This document shows, piece after piece, positions 38,585 to 50,793 of a stretch of 64,000 bases of DNA. Below the pieces are notes generated by a model. The model saw only the letters and a list, made by a program, of their open reading frames with translations. It was not told the DNA's origin and did no database searches. Position numbers and translations under genes: made by a program. Position 1 is the stretch's first letter, and every line of letters starts with the position of its first letter. This DNA is from Gamsiella multidivaricata (Eukaryota > Mortierellomycota > Mortierellomycetes > Mortierellales > Mortierellaceae), in the NCBI RefSeq assembly GCF_025024155.1, contig NW_026251805.1:1-64000 (forward strand). The letters run 5' to 3'.

Positions 38585-41500
38585 ATGGTAACGGAGACGC
38601 CCCCAGTGCCACCAAGCACGACTGCAGCGAACGGGGTCCCTCCTCCAGCCGGTGCGGGCACGGATACCAATGCCAGTGCTCTCGCGACTGACGCCGCCAC
38701 CATCTCACTCGATCAGCCTTCGCAACCACATCAACGGAAGGCGTCTGCGCTGGATGACACCATGAACAGGAATAGTCGATTCAAGGTTCCACATCGACCA
38801 GCACAGCTGATCAGGAATCTCCACGCCAGTTACTTCAACCATGCTTTGCCAGACTCGTCATCCTCAGGCTCTGCAGAATCAGCCGTCTCCATCATCGTAC
38901 GATCCATTCGTAGCAATGTCTTTGCTTTTGGCGCTGTGGCTTCCATGGCAGGATGCGCTATCTTGCTCGGACAGGGATTTTCAAGGCAGGGCTGGCGCGG
39001 TACCGGACAGGTTGGACTGGTGGCGCAGGTCGTATACCACGGTTTTTTCGCGGCGACATGCTCCTGGCAATGGTTCAAACGAATGGCGCTCAGCAGCAGA
39101 GACCGTGCAGGGAAAGTCAGTAGTACCGGCAGCAGCAGGAGGAATAGCGAAGACGGAGCCGTCTGTGACCACGATAGACCTAACAATGACCTTGGGGCAG
39201 CCGAGCCAATTGATGTTTTGGACACAACCTCGACGGAAGAGGTCAAGCAAGGCTCCTCAAAGTCTTCCAATACCCCTAGTTCTGTCTGCTCACCTCCGAC
39301 AGCAACCTCTCTTTCGTATTATATCCTAAGCTATGGTCTCCTTGGTCTCTTAGGATTCACCTCCATCTCGGCTGTTCATACATGGAATTCACATTTCTGG
39401 AGCCCTGTCCTTCTCTTGGCAACATTATCGCCACTGCTGGTGGGATCCTCCTTGATGGGGCTGGACAGAATATCGATTGCGCTGTCCAAGGATAAGGCGC
39501 ATCATACTGCCGAACTGGACGAGTTGCAGGAGCGCTATGAAAACCTCATGGAGGCATACAGGGATGAAGACCTTTTGAAAAAGAACATATTGCTGGAGAC
39601 AGTCGGAAAGGAGGTGCAGGATGCAGCAACCCTGGCGATCGAAACTCTGCGCCAGATGACGCCCAGCAGTCTATTCCCTCAAAGCGTTTCTCGAGAACAG
39701 CTGAGTCCATGCACATTACCGATACCCACTACCAGCATTCTCGGTCTGTTCACAACGATGCGCCACTTGCAGTACATCGCCAGGAACATGGAGCGTCTCT
39801 CACGAGTAATGTTTACGGAATACGTTCAGGGAATTGTCGAAAAGACCTCGCCTCACTACCATCGAGGAGAAAACAAATTTGACGTTGGCGAGTTTGTACA
39901 GAGTCTTGGCGACCTCGTCTCTGCGGATGCATCGCTGAAGGGTGTAGAGTTTGTCATTTATCACTCCGAGTACGACCTGAACCATGTGCCCATCAGGGGA
40001 AGCGAAGATAGCTGGAGGCATGCCCTTATTAATGTAAGAGAGCCCTTTGTCTTTCAAGCTCATTCGTGTCACATTGATCTTGAACATCTTTCAGGCACAC
40101 TAAACATGATTTTTCGTTCTCATCTCTTAGCTGATTAAAAGCATCATCGACTGCGCCAAGGCTGGATCGACCATCGAGCTCTGCTTGGTCCTGTTCACGA
40201 TACCCCAGCCTGGAGAGGAAAAGAATAAGGTCATGGTCAGCTTTGAGATCACTTACTACCCCAATCCGGACTCGGCATCAACGGAGGACGATCTCACGCA
40301 TCTGAACGCCCTCTTAGCCTCAAAACTGGTTAAGGCGATGGGTGGATCATTAGAAATTGAGCAGCTGGAAGGAAACGCCAAGCGGTTCACTGTCTCGGTC
40401 GAGGTGGAACTCAGTCCAATACCGCAGGAGGAGAAGATTGGAAACCTCAAGCATCTGGACGACCAACACCGACCTATCCACCCTCTGGAGCCCTCCAGAA
40501 CCGACGATATGGTGTCATCATTGACTGCGCAGGATCACCTTCAGCGCCTGGAAAACATGCAGACGTTGCACCCAGTTCACGAATCTCAGCACTTCCTCCA
40601 GCAACATGTCAAAACGCCTCTGGTCTCACCAACGCCTCTACCCTCGTCTCCTCCACCGCGACGCTCAGGCGGTGGCGGCAGTCCCAGGGTTTCAGCAGAG
40701 CCGACCATTACGGAGCTCGTTCGATTCAGTCAAAAGCTGGCGGGGCTCAGAGTAGTTTTGATGGCAAGGGAGAACTCGGCCTTTGCAGTTCGCCTTACTG
40801 GATATTTGAAGACATGGAATATCAACGTTTTGAAGAGGACCATCCGCGACAGTACCAGTGCCCCTGGCGAGACTGTTTTCGGAGATGTCATTATTAGCGA
40901 GGAGCCGCAGACACCCGTTGGTGGCGCTAAGCGCACGAGCTCATCGTCGTCCCTGAGTAGCAAGTACCCTGGCCTCGGTGGCAAATCCGAGTTCTCATCA
41001 TCGGCTACAAAGTCGCTGAGCCCAGCATTCATCATGATCGACGACGACGTCAAGGCCCTCGGTCAGCAGATTCTCAAAATGCAGTCCAACCCAGCCTCGC
41101 CAGCTCCAGCAGCAGGAGCCTCGAAGCGTCCGACCCACCGTCGGCACAAGTCTGTCACCACGATCCAGCACACCAGCATCATCTACTTTACAAGTTTGCC
41201 GACGTTCAAGCAGGCTAGAGATACCATCATGTTCATCCTTGGAACTCAAATACCGGGCGTGAGCTACAGCATCGCCAACACACTGTCAGGCAACACCCTG
41301 GGTCATGCGCCTCTTGGCCCTCTTAGCCCTCTCCCGTACATTCTGGTCCTTCCCAAGCCCGCAGGTCCTCGCCGAGTGCTTACGGCGATCCACACGGCAA
41401 TCAATGTTCCGGTGCTGGACCAATCGTATAGCCCCATTGCCACTGCACCGACGTCTCCTGCGCCCGCGATCCGTCACTTCAGCGAAGAGATCAATCCACT

Positions 41501-43838
41501 GGACAGAGATCAGATTGTATATGATCCCGTATCGAACCAAGCATTCGCTCGGTCGGTCCCACACTCTACGCAGAGCTCCCCAGGGGCTCTTAGTCCGAAC
41601 GACAATCTTCCCCATGAGCATTATCAGAAACGGGACATGATACGCCAGTTGATCGACGCAGGCGGCAATGTTGAAACAATCGCCTATCCCTTTGACCACT
41701 CCGCTGTCGATATGACAACGCCGGAAACTCCAGGATCAACCCAATCAATCGGCTCTCCAACAGGAATCCCTGTATTCGGAACTGCTAATCAACCAGCAGG
41801 CATTCAATTTGATCCGACCGCCAGACCACCAGGGACTCAGTCGCCTGCGACACCAGGTCAGGGCTTTAGACGGGTTTCGAATGGCAATGGGCGCAGCACC
41901 AGCCATTCTATCTCCAGCAACGACGGAGGAGCTGTTATCATTCCACCACCGGTCATCATCGCCAGCAATCATCAGCCATTTGCATCGATACATGTTCAAC
42001 GGTCGTCCGAGGGCGGTACACTTTCTGCTACAACTCTTATGCGTCCGCTGCTACGACCGGGTGTGGGACGCTCGCCACTGGGCACGCCTCCAACCATCAC
42101 TCAATCGACCGGTCTTTTGTTTTCGCCACCAAGTGTCCGGCACTCTGTTATGGCGTCGCCTATGCCTCAGAGACATGAGGCAATAGCGGCGCGTAATGGC
42201 GGCAGCAGTGGTGGTTCAATGAACAGCATTGGTTCAATGAACAGCATCGGCATGGATAATCCCAAGGTTCCTCATCCAGTGCTACCCCTAGGATCACTTC
42301 CAACCGCTTCACCGCTTCCAACGTCCCCCGGCTCGCTTGTCCGGTCCAGTCCAGGAACACCAGGAATTTCGCCCGGCCACGCCTCCTCTCCGCCTCCTCC
42401 AAAAACCGGGTCTGGTCGGTCGAGGGGTCTGATCCCCATCAAGAAAACGAGGGATATGAGGACAGTGGGCGCCGCGACACCTTCGCTGGTCAAGAGTGGT
42501 GTGGTTGAGCGAGTCAGCCCTCTGGTGAACGTGCTAATCGTCGAAGGTAATGATTTTGTATCACGTTTTTTTCGGTCCCGAACACGCACTTTATCCATGA
42601 CTCATGCCATGTCATTGTAACACCTGTCTAACGCCATTTCATTTTTGTGCCTCTGTTCTCTTGTCCTATAGACAACTATATCAATCAAGCAATTTTAGTC
42701 AAGTTTATGCGGCAGCGCAAGATCAAGTACGAACTAGCGTGCAATGGTAAAGAGGCCGTGGACAAATGGCGCGTTGGAGGCTTTCACTTGGTCTTGGTAA
42801 GTCATGACTCTCTGACATTAGTAACAGGGCAGCTCCTTCGTAATACCGATGCTGATCTTCAGTTCTTTTCTTGTTCTTGTTCATGTTCTTGTTCATGTCC
42901 TACAGATGGATATTCAGATGCCAGTCATGGACGGTATCGAGGCCACGCGTGAGATTCGTCGCTTAGAAAAGGCCCAAAAGATCGGTGTATTCCCAACAGA
43001 TAAGCCTAATTCTGTCGGCAATTCGATGCAATCGGCCCTTACACCCAGCTTCGCTTCGTCGTCATCCTCTACGAGCCAGACGCCCACGACCCCGCCAGCG
43101 TCGCCATTCCGCTCTCCCGTAATTATCGTGGCATTAACAGCCTCGGCTGAGAGTGAGGATCTGAGAAGGACAGCGCTCTTAGCCGGGTGCAACGACTACA
43201 TCACCAAGCCAGTGCAGTTCCCTTGGTTGGAGCGCAAGATTGTGGACTGGGGTTGTATGCAAGCCCTGATCGATGTCGATGCCTGGAAGGAATGGAAGCG
43301 AGATTTGGAAGGCACCAGCCCTGGAGGCTCTAACAGTGGCAATGGTGGGCCTATGGCTGCGCTGAAAAAGACGATTGCGAACGCAGGCACTGTGACGAGA
43401 GCGAACCTGAAGCGACCCTCGATTGGTACCAGATCGATCAAGGGCGCTAAAGCTGCGGTAATTGCGGCCAAGAATGCGGAAGCTGCGGCCAAGGTTGCGG
43501 AAGCTGCTGCGAACGATGCGGACAAAAAGGCAACAGTAACAGAAATCATTGAGCCAGCAACTGTCCCACCGACTTCATCGACAGCTACATCAGCTACTAC
43601 ATCAGCACCTACGTCGGTAACTACATCAGAAGCAGCAGCAGAGGCTACTACGAGAGCATCTAGTAATGAGAATGCCCAAGCCAAGCCCTTGCAAGCACCG
43701 CCTTCCGCCAGTACGGCCACGGATGTAAGCCTGAGCAACGGATCTACGGTTGTAGCGCAGGAGAAGGCATCGACATTGAACGAGACCACGCCCACGACAG
43801 TATCGACGTCTGCTTCAAGTCCTACGAAGGAAAAGTGA
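38585..43838 (+). CDS. SSK1: SSK1/Mcs4-type response regulator with membrane segments and degenerate kinase core
   Basis: Response regulator that in fungi relays the Sln1-Ypd1 phosphorelay to the Hog1 stress MAPK cascade. Exons 38585-40033, 40131-42546, 42672-42796 and 42906-43838 give 1640 residues. The receiver near 1283-1445 is intact: VLIVEDNYINQAILVKFMR, phosphoacceptor Asp1332 in LMDIQMPVMDG, Thr1408 in ALTAS and Lys1431 in YITKPVQ, with the Ssk1-type end WGCMQALIDVDAWKEW. Upstream are about four hydrophobic segments (near 111-130, 143-160, 243-264, 272-292) and a helical DHp-like stretch lacking the phospho-His. A degenerate HATPase follows: SWRHALINLIKSIIDCAKAG resembles an N-box and LASKLVKAMGGSLEIEQLEG a G-box region. 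Long Ser/Pro-rich disorder fills 540-1280. The tail is Ala/Thr-rich. It converges on PCK1. Confidence 0.88.
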
Positions 43839-44340
43839 GAGGTCGGAAAAAGATGACTGATAACTATTTCCGTTTCTTTTTCAGCTTTACTGTACATTAC
43901 AACTGCGGTTTTAATAAAACTAGAATGCCCAAAAACGTATTGCAGAGTGCTTAACGCTTGAACTCGTATCGATGTGGAAACATACTATTGTAAATAGTTC
44001 TACCATGCCAATTTGGCTACAGAAACGGGGAGGGGGGATAGGAAGTGAAGCGGTTTCTTTGAGTTGACGATACAATCAATTACTATTGCCTTTACTGACG
44101 CTGCTGTGCTGCCAGAACTTATACTTCAAACCTGGGTTTCTTTTCTGACAACAACCTTTCTCATCTCATGGATCAAAGAAAAAAAAAATGCTGTAAAATG
44201 AATTTATTTTCGGTATTATTACAAAGGGATAGAATTACGGGAGCCATGCTGGAAAAAGTATGGATGCGATCGATGCAAAATGTTGGGATTATGAAGAAAA
44301 AGGTAATAAAAAAAAAAAAAAGATCCCTTAATTTTTTTTT
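43839..44340. other. Convergent 3' region of SSK1 and PCK1
   Basis: 502 bp between convergent stop codons with AATAAA-like words near 43912 and long A or T runs at 44306-44342. These fit polyadenylation regions on both strands. No gene is seen. Confidence 0.5.
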
Positions 44341-46102
44341 TTAAAGCTTGGGTCCAACGGCAATGACGTCCTCGGTGGCCTGGTCAGCATACTTGGCAAA
44401 GTTCTCGTTGAAGAGGTTGGCCAATTTGGTGACGGTGCTGTTGTAGTCCTCCTTGGTTCCCTGCCAGGCAACGGCGGGGTTCAGAACCTCGGCAGGGACA
44501 CCGGTGACGGCCTTGGGGATCTCGAGACCAAAGATGGGGTAGGTCTCGTATTCGGCGTTCTTGAGCTCTCCGCTGTGGATGGCATCGATGATGGCGCGGG
44601 AGTACTTGAGGGCAATACGCTTGCCGGTACCATAGACACCGCCGTTCCAGCCGGTGTTGATCAACCAGGCATCAGCAGTGTGGTCATGCATCTTCTGGGC
44701 CAACATGGTGGCGTACTGGGTAGGGTGGAGAACCAGGAAGGGCTGGCCGAAGCAAGCAGAGAAGGTGGCCTCGGGCTCGGTGACACCCTCTTCAGTACCG
44801 GCGATCTTGGCGGTGTAGCCAGAGATGAAGTGGTACATGGCCTGGGCCGAGGTCAGCTTGGAGACTGGGGGGAGGACACCAAAGGCATCGCAGGTCAACA
44901 TGATGATGTTCTTGGGGTGGTTACCGATGCAGGGGAGGAGGGCGTTGGGGATGTACTCGATGGGGTAGGCGCAGCGGGTGTTCTCGGTCAGGGACTTGTC
45001 AGAGTAGTCGACCAGGCGAGTGTCATCGTCAAAGACGACATTCTCAAGAACAGATCCGAAGCGGATGGCACCGAAAATCTCGGGCTCCTTCTCGGCGGAG
45101 AGATCAATGCACTTGGCGTAGCAGCCTCCCTCGATGTTGAAGACTCCAGTGTCGGTCCAGACATGCTCATCATCTCCAATAAGGGCGCGGGCGGGGTCAG
45201 CGGAGAGGGTGGTCTTGCCGGTTCCGGAGAGACCGAAGAAGAGGGAGGTGTCGCCGTCAGGGCCCTGGTTAGCGGAGGAGTGGAGGGAAAGGACGCCGGC
45301 CTTGGGCATGAGGTAGTGCATGATGGTGAAGACGCCCTTCTTCATCTCTCCGGCGTACTCGGTTCCGAGAATGACCATCTGGCGGAGCTTGAAGTTGATG
45401 GAGACGGAGGTGGTTGAGGTCATGCCGGTGGTGTATCTGTTGGCGGGGAAGGCGCCGGCGTTGAGGATGGTGAAGTCGGGCTCGCCGTAGTTCTTGAGCT
45501 CCTCCTCCGTGGGGCGGATCAACATGTTGTGCATGAAAAGTGAGTGGTAGGCGCGTGCGCAGACGACGCGAATCTTGAGTCTACATTATTGGGAGAATAC
45601 AGAACGGGGGCGAATGTTAGTTAATTTTTTTTTTCTTTCGCTTCTCCACATCCGTAGGACAGCCAGCCCAGCGTTGGTTTGCATCGCAGACTTACCGGTA
45701 CTTGGGGTCCCAGCCGGCGAATCCGTCAAAGACATAGAGGCGCTCACGGGTGTTCAGGTAGTCGACAGCACGCTCGTGGTTGATTAGGAAGGCGTGCTCG
45801 CTCAACTTTGTGTTCACGGGTCCCCACCAGATGTCCTCTGTCGTGGACTCCTCGTCGACAATGCGCTTGTCCTTGGGCGAGCGACCGGTCTTCTTTCCGG
45901 AAGAGGTGACGAGGGCACCGGCGGAGGAGATGAAGGTGCCGGGCTCGTAGCGGAGGGCGTCCTCATAGAGCTTGGCGACGGAGGTGTTGCGGAGCAGGTT
46001 CACGCGGGTGTAGTCGATACCGTCCTTGCCGACGGAGGCATCCAGCTCGGCATCGTGCTTGAAGATGGACGCGGCGGGCGATCTTGATTTGTAAGGAGCC
46101 AT
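44341..46102 (-). CDS. PCK1: Phosphoenolpyruvate carboxykinase (ATP)
   Basis: Makes phosphoenolpyruvate from oxaloacetate with ATP, the entry step of gluconeogenesis in the cytosol. Two exons, 46102-45696 and 45580-44341, give 548 residues (yeast 549). The ATP-type signatures are present: kinase-1a P-loop [14 protein letters not shown], metal-binding [31 protein letters not shown] and the arginine-carrying [10 protein letters not shown]. The N-terminus [20 protein letters not shown] and the block [19 protein letters not shown] are fungal-like. The intron splits the Arg codon of [17 protein letters not shown]. Codon bias is strong, so the opposite strand carries a 280-codon shadow frame. Expression is expected on non-fermentable carbon; a TATA box and an 11-bp repeat lie upstream. 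Confidence 0.97.
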
Positions 46103-46268
46103 TTTGTTTGTTTGTGTGAGGGGGTTTAGTGTGGGAGAGTGGAGAGGGCGGGTTGAAGAAAGCGAGAGAAGGGGCACGAACGCCTGGTATAGATGGGGGG
46201 AAGAAGAGTGGGTTGGTTGGTGAAGATGAAAGTGAAGCAAGGAGCGTGATGGAGGCGGATGGAGGTGG

Positions 46269-46276
46269 TATTTATA
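46269..46276 (-). promoter_or_regulatory. TATA box of PCK1
   Basis: Read on the minus strand, TATAAATA lies about 170 bp upstream of the PCK1 ATG at 46102, inside a purine-rich plus strand (C/T-rich leader on the coding strand). Confidence 0.6.
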
Positions 46277-46485
46277 AGGAGGGGCAGCAGCAGAGGCGCG
46301 GAAGGATCGGAACGAGCAGGTCAAGATGACGAGCGGAAGCGATGCTTTTTTTTTTTAAGAGTAAGGGCCAGGGGTATGAGTCTATGCATTTAGAGTATTG
46401 ACTACGGTTTTTGGTGCAGTGGGGCGCTGCAGGATGGATTTGCCCGTGGGCAACAAAGCCCGTCTTTTTTTCTATTCAGTGAATG

Positions 46486-46529
46486 TATAGGAAGTCTATA
46501 GGAAGTCTATAGGAAGCGTATAGGAAGCG
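46486..46529. repeat. 11-bp tandem repeat upstream of PCK1
   Basis: Four units of 11 bp: two TATAGGAAGTC followed by two TATAGGAAGCG. They sit about 390 bp upstream of the PCK1 ATG. A period of 11 bp places each copy on nearly the same face of the helix. Confidence 0.9.
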
Positions 46530-48527
46530 TATGGTGCGTTTCGCTCGGAGCGGACTGCATTGAGATTATTTTTAACAAGGGATCGTTCTCGAGTGAATCG
46601 CATGCAGTATTCTATCCGAATATTCGAATCCAGCACATGTTAGAGTCCATCCCTGCCCACGGATGCGTCTCTGGTGCAGTCCGTGGTAAAAAAAAAAAGA
46701 AAACCAGCTTCACCCATCCAGCGACCATGCCCTTTCATCCTTCCCAAGACGCACCTTTACCTATTCGCATCGACAGTTGATTCGCCCCCATTGAACTCTC
46801 CGTCAGCCATGTCACTTGAAACCGATGCAGCCACCTTCACTTGCAGCGATGGCCGGACGCAATTGTTCGTCCTGGCCGTCATCCTTTTTGTTTGTTAGGT
46901 ACAGAGAGAAAAAAAAAAAGTTTAAGAAAACGAAATATTATGAGCGCGTCTGGAGCGGTCTTTGTATGATCAATAGTCGACTCATTGCGGAACCCCAATG
47001 GAGGGTGCGCGTTAGCAGACTCTCCCTTCTCACATATGACATGGCCATGCGAGGGCTTTTTTTATTTTATTTTTATTATTAACCAAGAGAGAAGCAACGA
47101 GGATATTAGACGATGGACGTTTTTTTTTTTTTTTTTTTTTTTTTGCAAAGATGAGCGGTGCGATATTTGTTGTATTGCGCTCAAAATGGTTTGGACCGCA
47201 CAAGGGAATAATTACCTACCACAAGAACACAGGGCTGAGAATGACCATGAAAATCACAAAAAGATGCGTTTGCGTTATTTAGAGAGACTAGAGTATTAAC
47301 ATTGCTGTCCTAGCCTAACTAACATTGAGGCTGTGAAGAGTGCTGATGTTTGTTGTCCAATTGCACGGCAACGCAATCGTTCCCCAGAGAAGCTTGCAAA
47401 AACCCTCAAACCCAACAATTCATCCATACGAGAGAGAACAAAAAGCGCCCGTGCTTCTTCGGTTATTCACGATCAATTGTAGCGGCATCGTCTCTTGACC
47501 ACCAAGGCTGTTTCAGGGTAAAAGGAGCGAGTAAAACATAGGTCCAGAGTCAACATAAAAAAATAGTCTCGACAACGGTGCAAATGCCTTCAAGGGGTGG
47601 GGATGTGTTTGTTCATATCGACCGGCAGACATCATAGGGGCATCATAATTGTCATACCTTAAAAATTACGCCCAGGCATCATTGACGTAATGTATCCTGG
47701 GAGAGGATACTTGCCTGCTCACTCGTTGCTGTAAGGATCCCCCGTCTCTTCTTAATGAAGGCGCAACATTCTGTCCTGGAGAGTAGTGTGCCACGACATA
47801 TTCTGATTGTTGTTTCTCCGCAAAATAGGCGCAGAGGCCAACACTCGTCCTTTCGCGGAATAACATGCAATGGTATGGAATGAGTAGTTGAGGAGGGGGG
47901 GTGATCGTGAGAAAAATTTGTTATGAAGGCGTTCAGGAACAAGGATTTTGAACACAGGGCAAAGCACGTTCACATTCCCGTGGATGTCTTCACGGATCGT
48001 TGTTTTCCTTACGCAGCACTCCATCATGGCGTCGTAGTCGAGCGTGTGACATCTTCCATGTACTATCCAGAGAAAGGCCCTACTTGTTCTTCCCCCTATC
48101 CCCCCATCCGTCATTTTCTTCTCTTTTTCTGTTGTTCGCTAGCAGCAATGGTGCAAGAAAGTGCTCTCCTAAGCAGTGGGATGGATCGATGTCGCTGTTG
48201 CGGTTTACATCCCATTCACGCAGCAAGATGAGGCCCCTCCGACGCATTGCATCCAGGTACCAAAGTATGACTCCTCTGCTCGGATTCTTATTGGTCTTTT
48301 TGCCCACCGTTTTGTTTTGCATGCTCGCCAGCGTTTCTTTAATTTTATTGTTTGTCTGCTTCCCCACAAAAAACCTTTTTTATTACTATGTTAGGAAACG
48401 CGATATTTTCAATTCATTCTTTACTCTTTAAAAGTTTTTGAAGAATACTTTCGTAGGCAGGCCCCACTTTTGCACCTCAGCAAGACAGCAATGTAAAGTA
48501 AGGAATAAATGACTCTAGAGTAGTTTG
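46530..48527. other. Gene-poor stretch upstream of PCK1
   Basis: About 2 kb with short frames only. A poly(T) run of about 24 bases sits at 47120-47144. It could be the poly(A) tail of a minus-strand retroposed copy, but I found no flanking duplication or recognisable body. Confidence 0.5.
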
Positions 48528-48902
48528 TTAGCGGGAGTGGAGACCAGAGACGAGAAAATAAATCAAAGTCAGATGGACTGTGACCCCGTAATAGACATAC
48601 AAAGAACCGGGGAGCTGTAGGCTATTGATCGATCGCAGGGATGAACATTGGGCGAACCCTGACTGGCATGAAAGGAGAGCGTAGCTTTGGACACACGCAA
48701 CAAAAGACGCCTCTTTTCCTTCATCCCTCGTCTTCTCCTTGGCTTTTTTTCTGCCCAGTTCCCCAATTTGTTTGTGGAACAGCGCTTGGATCGCATCCTT
48801 TTTCATTTCCGCGGTCCTCAACCTCAAAGCCCTTGCTCTCCTTGGCATAGTCTGCTCCGAGTCGGAGGCGAAAGCATTGATGTCGCCATAGTCAGAAGCC
48901 AT
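48528..48902 (-). CDS. Hypothetical 124-aa protein, unknown
   Basis: The single open frame starts MASDYGDINAFASDSEQT, an acidic protein-like start, then runs into a basic helix-forming stretch (RALRLRTAEMKKDAIQALFH). It ends with a hydrophobic C-terminus. The first 60 residues look like real coding sequence and the rest may be intron or downstream sequence read through. I do not recognise a family. Confidence 0.28.
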   Translation of the reverse strand: MASDYGDINAFASDSEQTMPRRARALRLRTAEMKKDAIQALFHKQIGELGRKKAKEKTRDEGKEASFVACVQSYALLSCQSGFAQCSSLRSINSLQLPGSLYVYYGVTVHLTLIYFLVSGLHSR

Positions 48903-50793
48903 AGCTAGTCCTTATGAGCAAACATATGACAGCGGTGCCTTATTTCAGGAGTAGACCGGCTAAGGGAATGCACCGGAGAGTAAGGTTCCCGAAGTTGTCC
49001 GAGTCATATGCCGTAAAGTAGTGTAATGGTGTCGCCGATGGTCCATGCTTTTTGAAGGACTTTGAATAGGGAAGAGATCAGCGAAAAAAAATAAGAGCAA
49101 GTATATTCTTGGAGAGACAGACAGGAACATAACGGGACCATAGTCCCTTGAACACATTTCCATCTCCAACATCATATTTCTGTCTTCTCTTTTCTGTCTT
49201 CCTCTTTCTCTCTTTCTCTTTCTCTTTTTTTCTCTTTTTCTCTTTCTCTCTCTGCGGAATGCTTGTTTTTGAATATTGTTGGGTATTGCGTTGTGAGAAT
49301 AGAAAGAGGGGGAGGGGGGAGGATGAAGGGGTGAAAAGGTGGCCCGAGCCAGGATTTCTCACTGTAGCACCATGGAAGATTTTTTTTTATGTACTAGTGC
49401 CTTCGTTTATGACAATTAGTTCTCCGACTTCAAATGTGGAGTTTTGCAATTTCCTATGATGTTTGGCACGGATTGTTGGATGCAGATGTAGATGCAGATG
49501 AGGATGGTGTAGACTAGACAATTTAGATGTTTCGCACCCAAATAGAATGGCCTAATAGAACTGGTTAGTGTCGGGGTTCGTAAGTGTTTCCCCATTGAAT
49601 AGAAGTTGTTCTCTGGCGCCGGGTTGATGACCACAAATCGTAGTGATGTGTCATAAAGTGCTCCAGCGCCGTTGAGGAGGACGGAGCAACGATTCACATA
49701 GCTCCTATGCTGTGAATAATCTATGGCCTGACTATGTGCTGTGGGTATGCATTTTGACCAAATTACTTGGTCTCTGTTGTCGAGTGCCTGCCCGCAATTG
49801 TACGACATATTGCGCTTGGACCATTCCCATTTCCAACGACCCCAACAAAAAAAAGAAAAAAACTCCATAAAAAGAGGAGACATTTTACATTAAGCAACAA
49901 GCACTCTTTACAGTAGTCTAGGCTGTTTAGGATGCTTTCCCATGGGAAACTGGCGGTGCCTGTCTAGACAAACAAGGATCTGGGAGGTTTGATCTCAGCT
50001 TGATTTGGGGAATTCGTGCCATGCCTAGACTACGCCAAAAGCGGGGTGTGGAGAAGCCAGCCGTCTTCAAAAGAGCAAAATCAGCGCAACAAAGTCAGCG
50101 ACGCGGGCGAAAGACCTCTTCCGGACCTTCCATACTGGAGAAGTGTTGTTACGGTCGGGTACGGGTGTGTGTATAGCAAGCTCACGAAAAGAGAGAAAGA
50201 CAAATTAGGAGTTTCTACGTCGCACAGTAGAAACCATCGTCTCTTTTGCTGGTGTCCTTCGCGACGCGTTTGTCCGTCTGCGTGTTACTGTTAAATTGCG
50301 GACAACGCATGAAAGTTGTGCTTCCAGACACAATAGTTACACTGTACATGCTTGACTATTTTCCAGCTCGATGTTTGCAACTCGCAAGGCTAAGAGAGGA
50401 AGGAATCGGTCAAGTGATATTATGACACATCCATTGTTTTTCTTTTTAAAAATCCTCTGGGGTCTGCTTCAGGCAAGGGAGTCGCATATACGTTCTGTCA
50501 ACCATTGCGCGTGGTAGAAAAGTTGAAGTGCTTTTTTTCCCCCTTGGCCTTGGAGGATCAAATGAATGGGGCGTAAAACAGACCCTCGTCCACGGCCAAT
50601 TGACCGACAGTCACTATTTTCCGGTTAAGGCACGCCACCAAAATTGCCGCGCCAGTGTATGGGTGTGTGGTCGCCTCATCGCTTTTGTCATGCTTCGTCT
50701 TGTTCCGTCCCCTTCTCTCATCCTTATCCGTGCCTGACGCTGGTTTCTCCCCCTCCTCTTACGCCCGTCAATACGCCGCCGCCATCTGGCACA
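48903..50793. other. Intergenic upstream of the BRCT gene
   Basis: About 1.9 kb. It has a (CTTT)n-rich patch near 49180-49255 and a minus frame of 155 codons at 49416-49883 with no recognised family. One ACGCGT word, the core of the yeast S-phase MluI box, sits at 50264-50269. A single 6-mer is weak evidence of regulation. Nothing else is supported. Confidence 0.4.

Noticed and set aside
44575..45417. 280-codon plus-strand frame opposite PCK1
   Set aside because: Same cause: it is the codon-bias shadow of PCK1, and its Gly/Val-rich composition lacks any domain.
46610..46640. TTCGAATCC word resembling a tRNA B box
   Set aside because: No matching A box or cloverleaf could be found around it.
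47120..47144. Poly(T) run as possible minus-strand retroposon tail
   Set aside because: I found no target duplication or element body around it, so it may be a simple homopolymer.
49416..49883. 155-codon minus frame
   Set aside because: It has mixed composition, no motif and no splice context. It may be chance or a very old relic.
50264..50269. ACGCGT as a cell-cycle box for the BRCT gene
   Set aside because: A single 6-mer about 525 bp upstream of the start codon is expected by chance often enough; listed only as a note.
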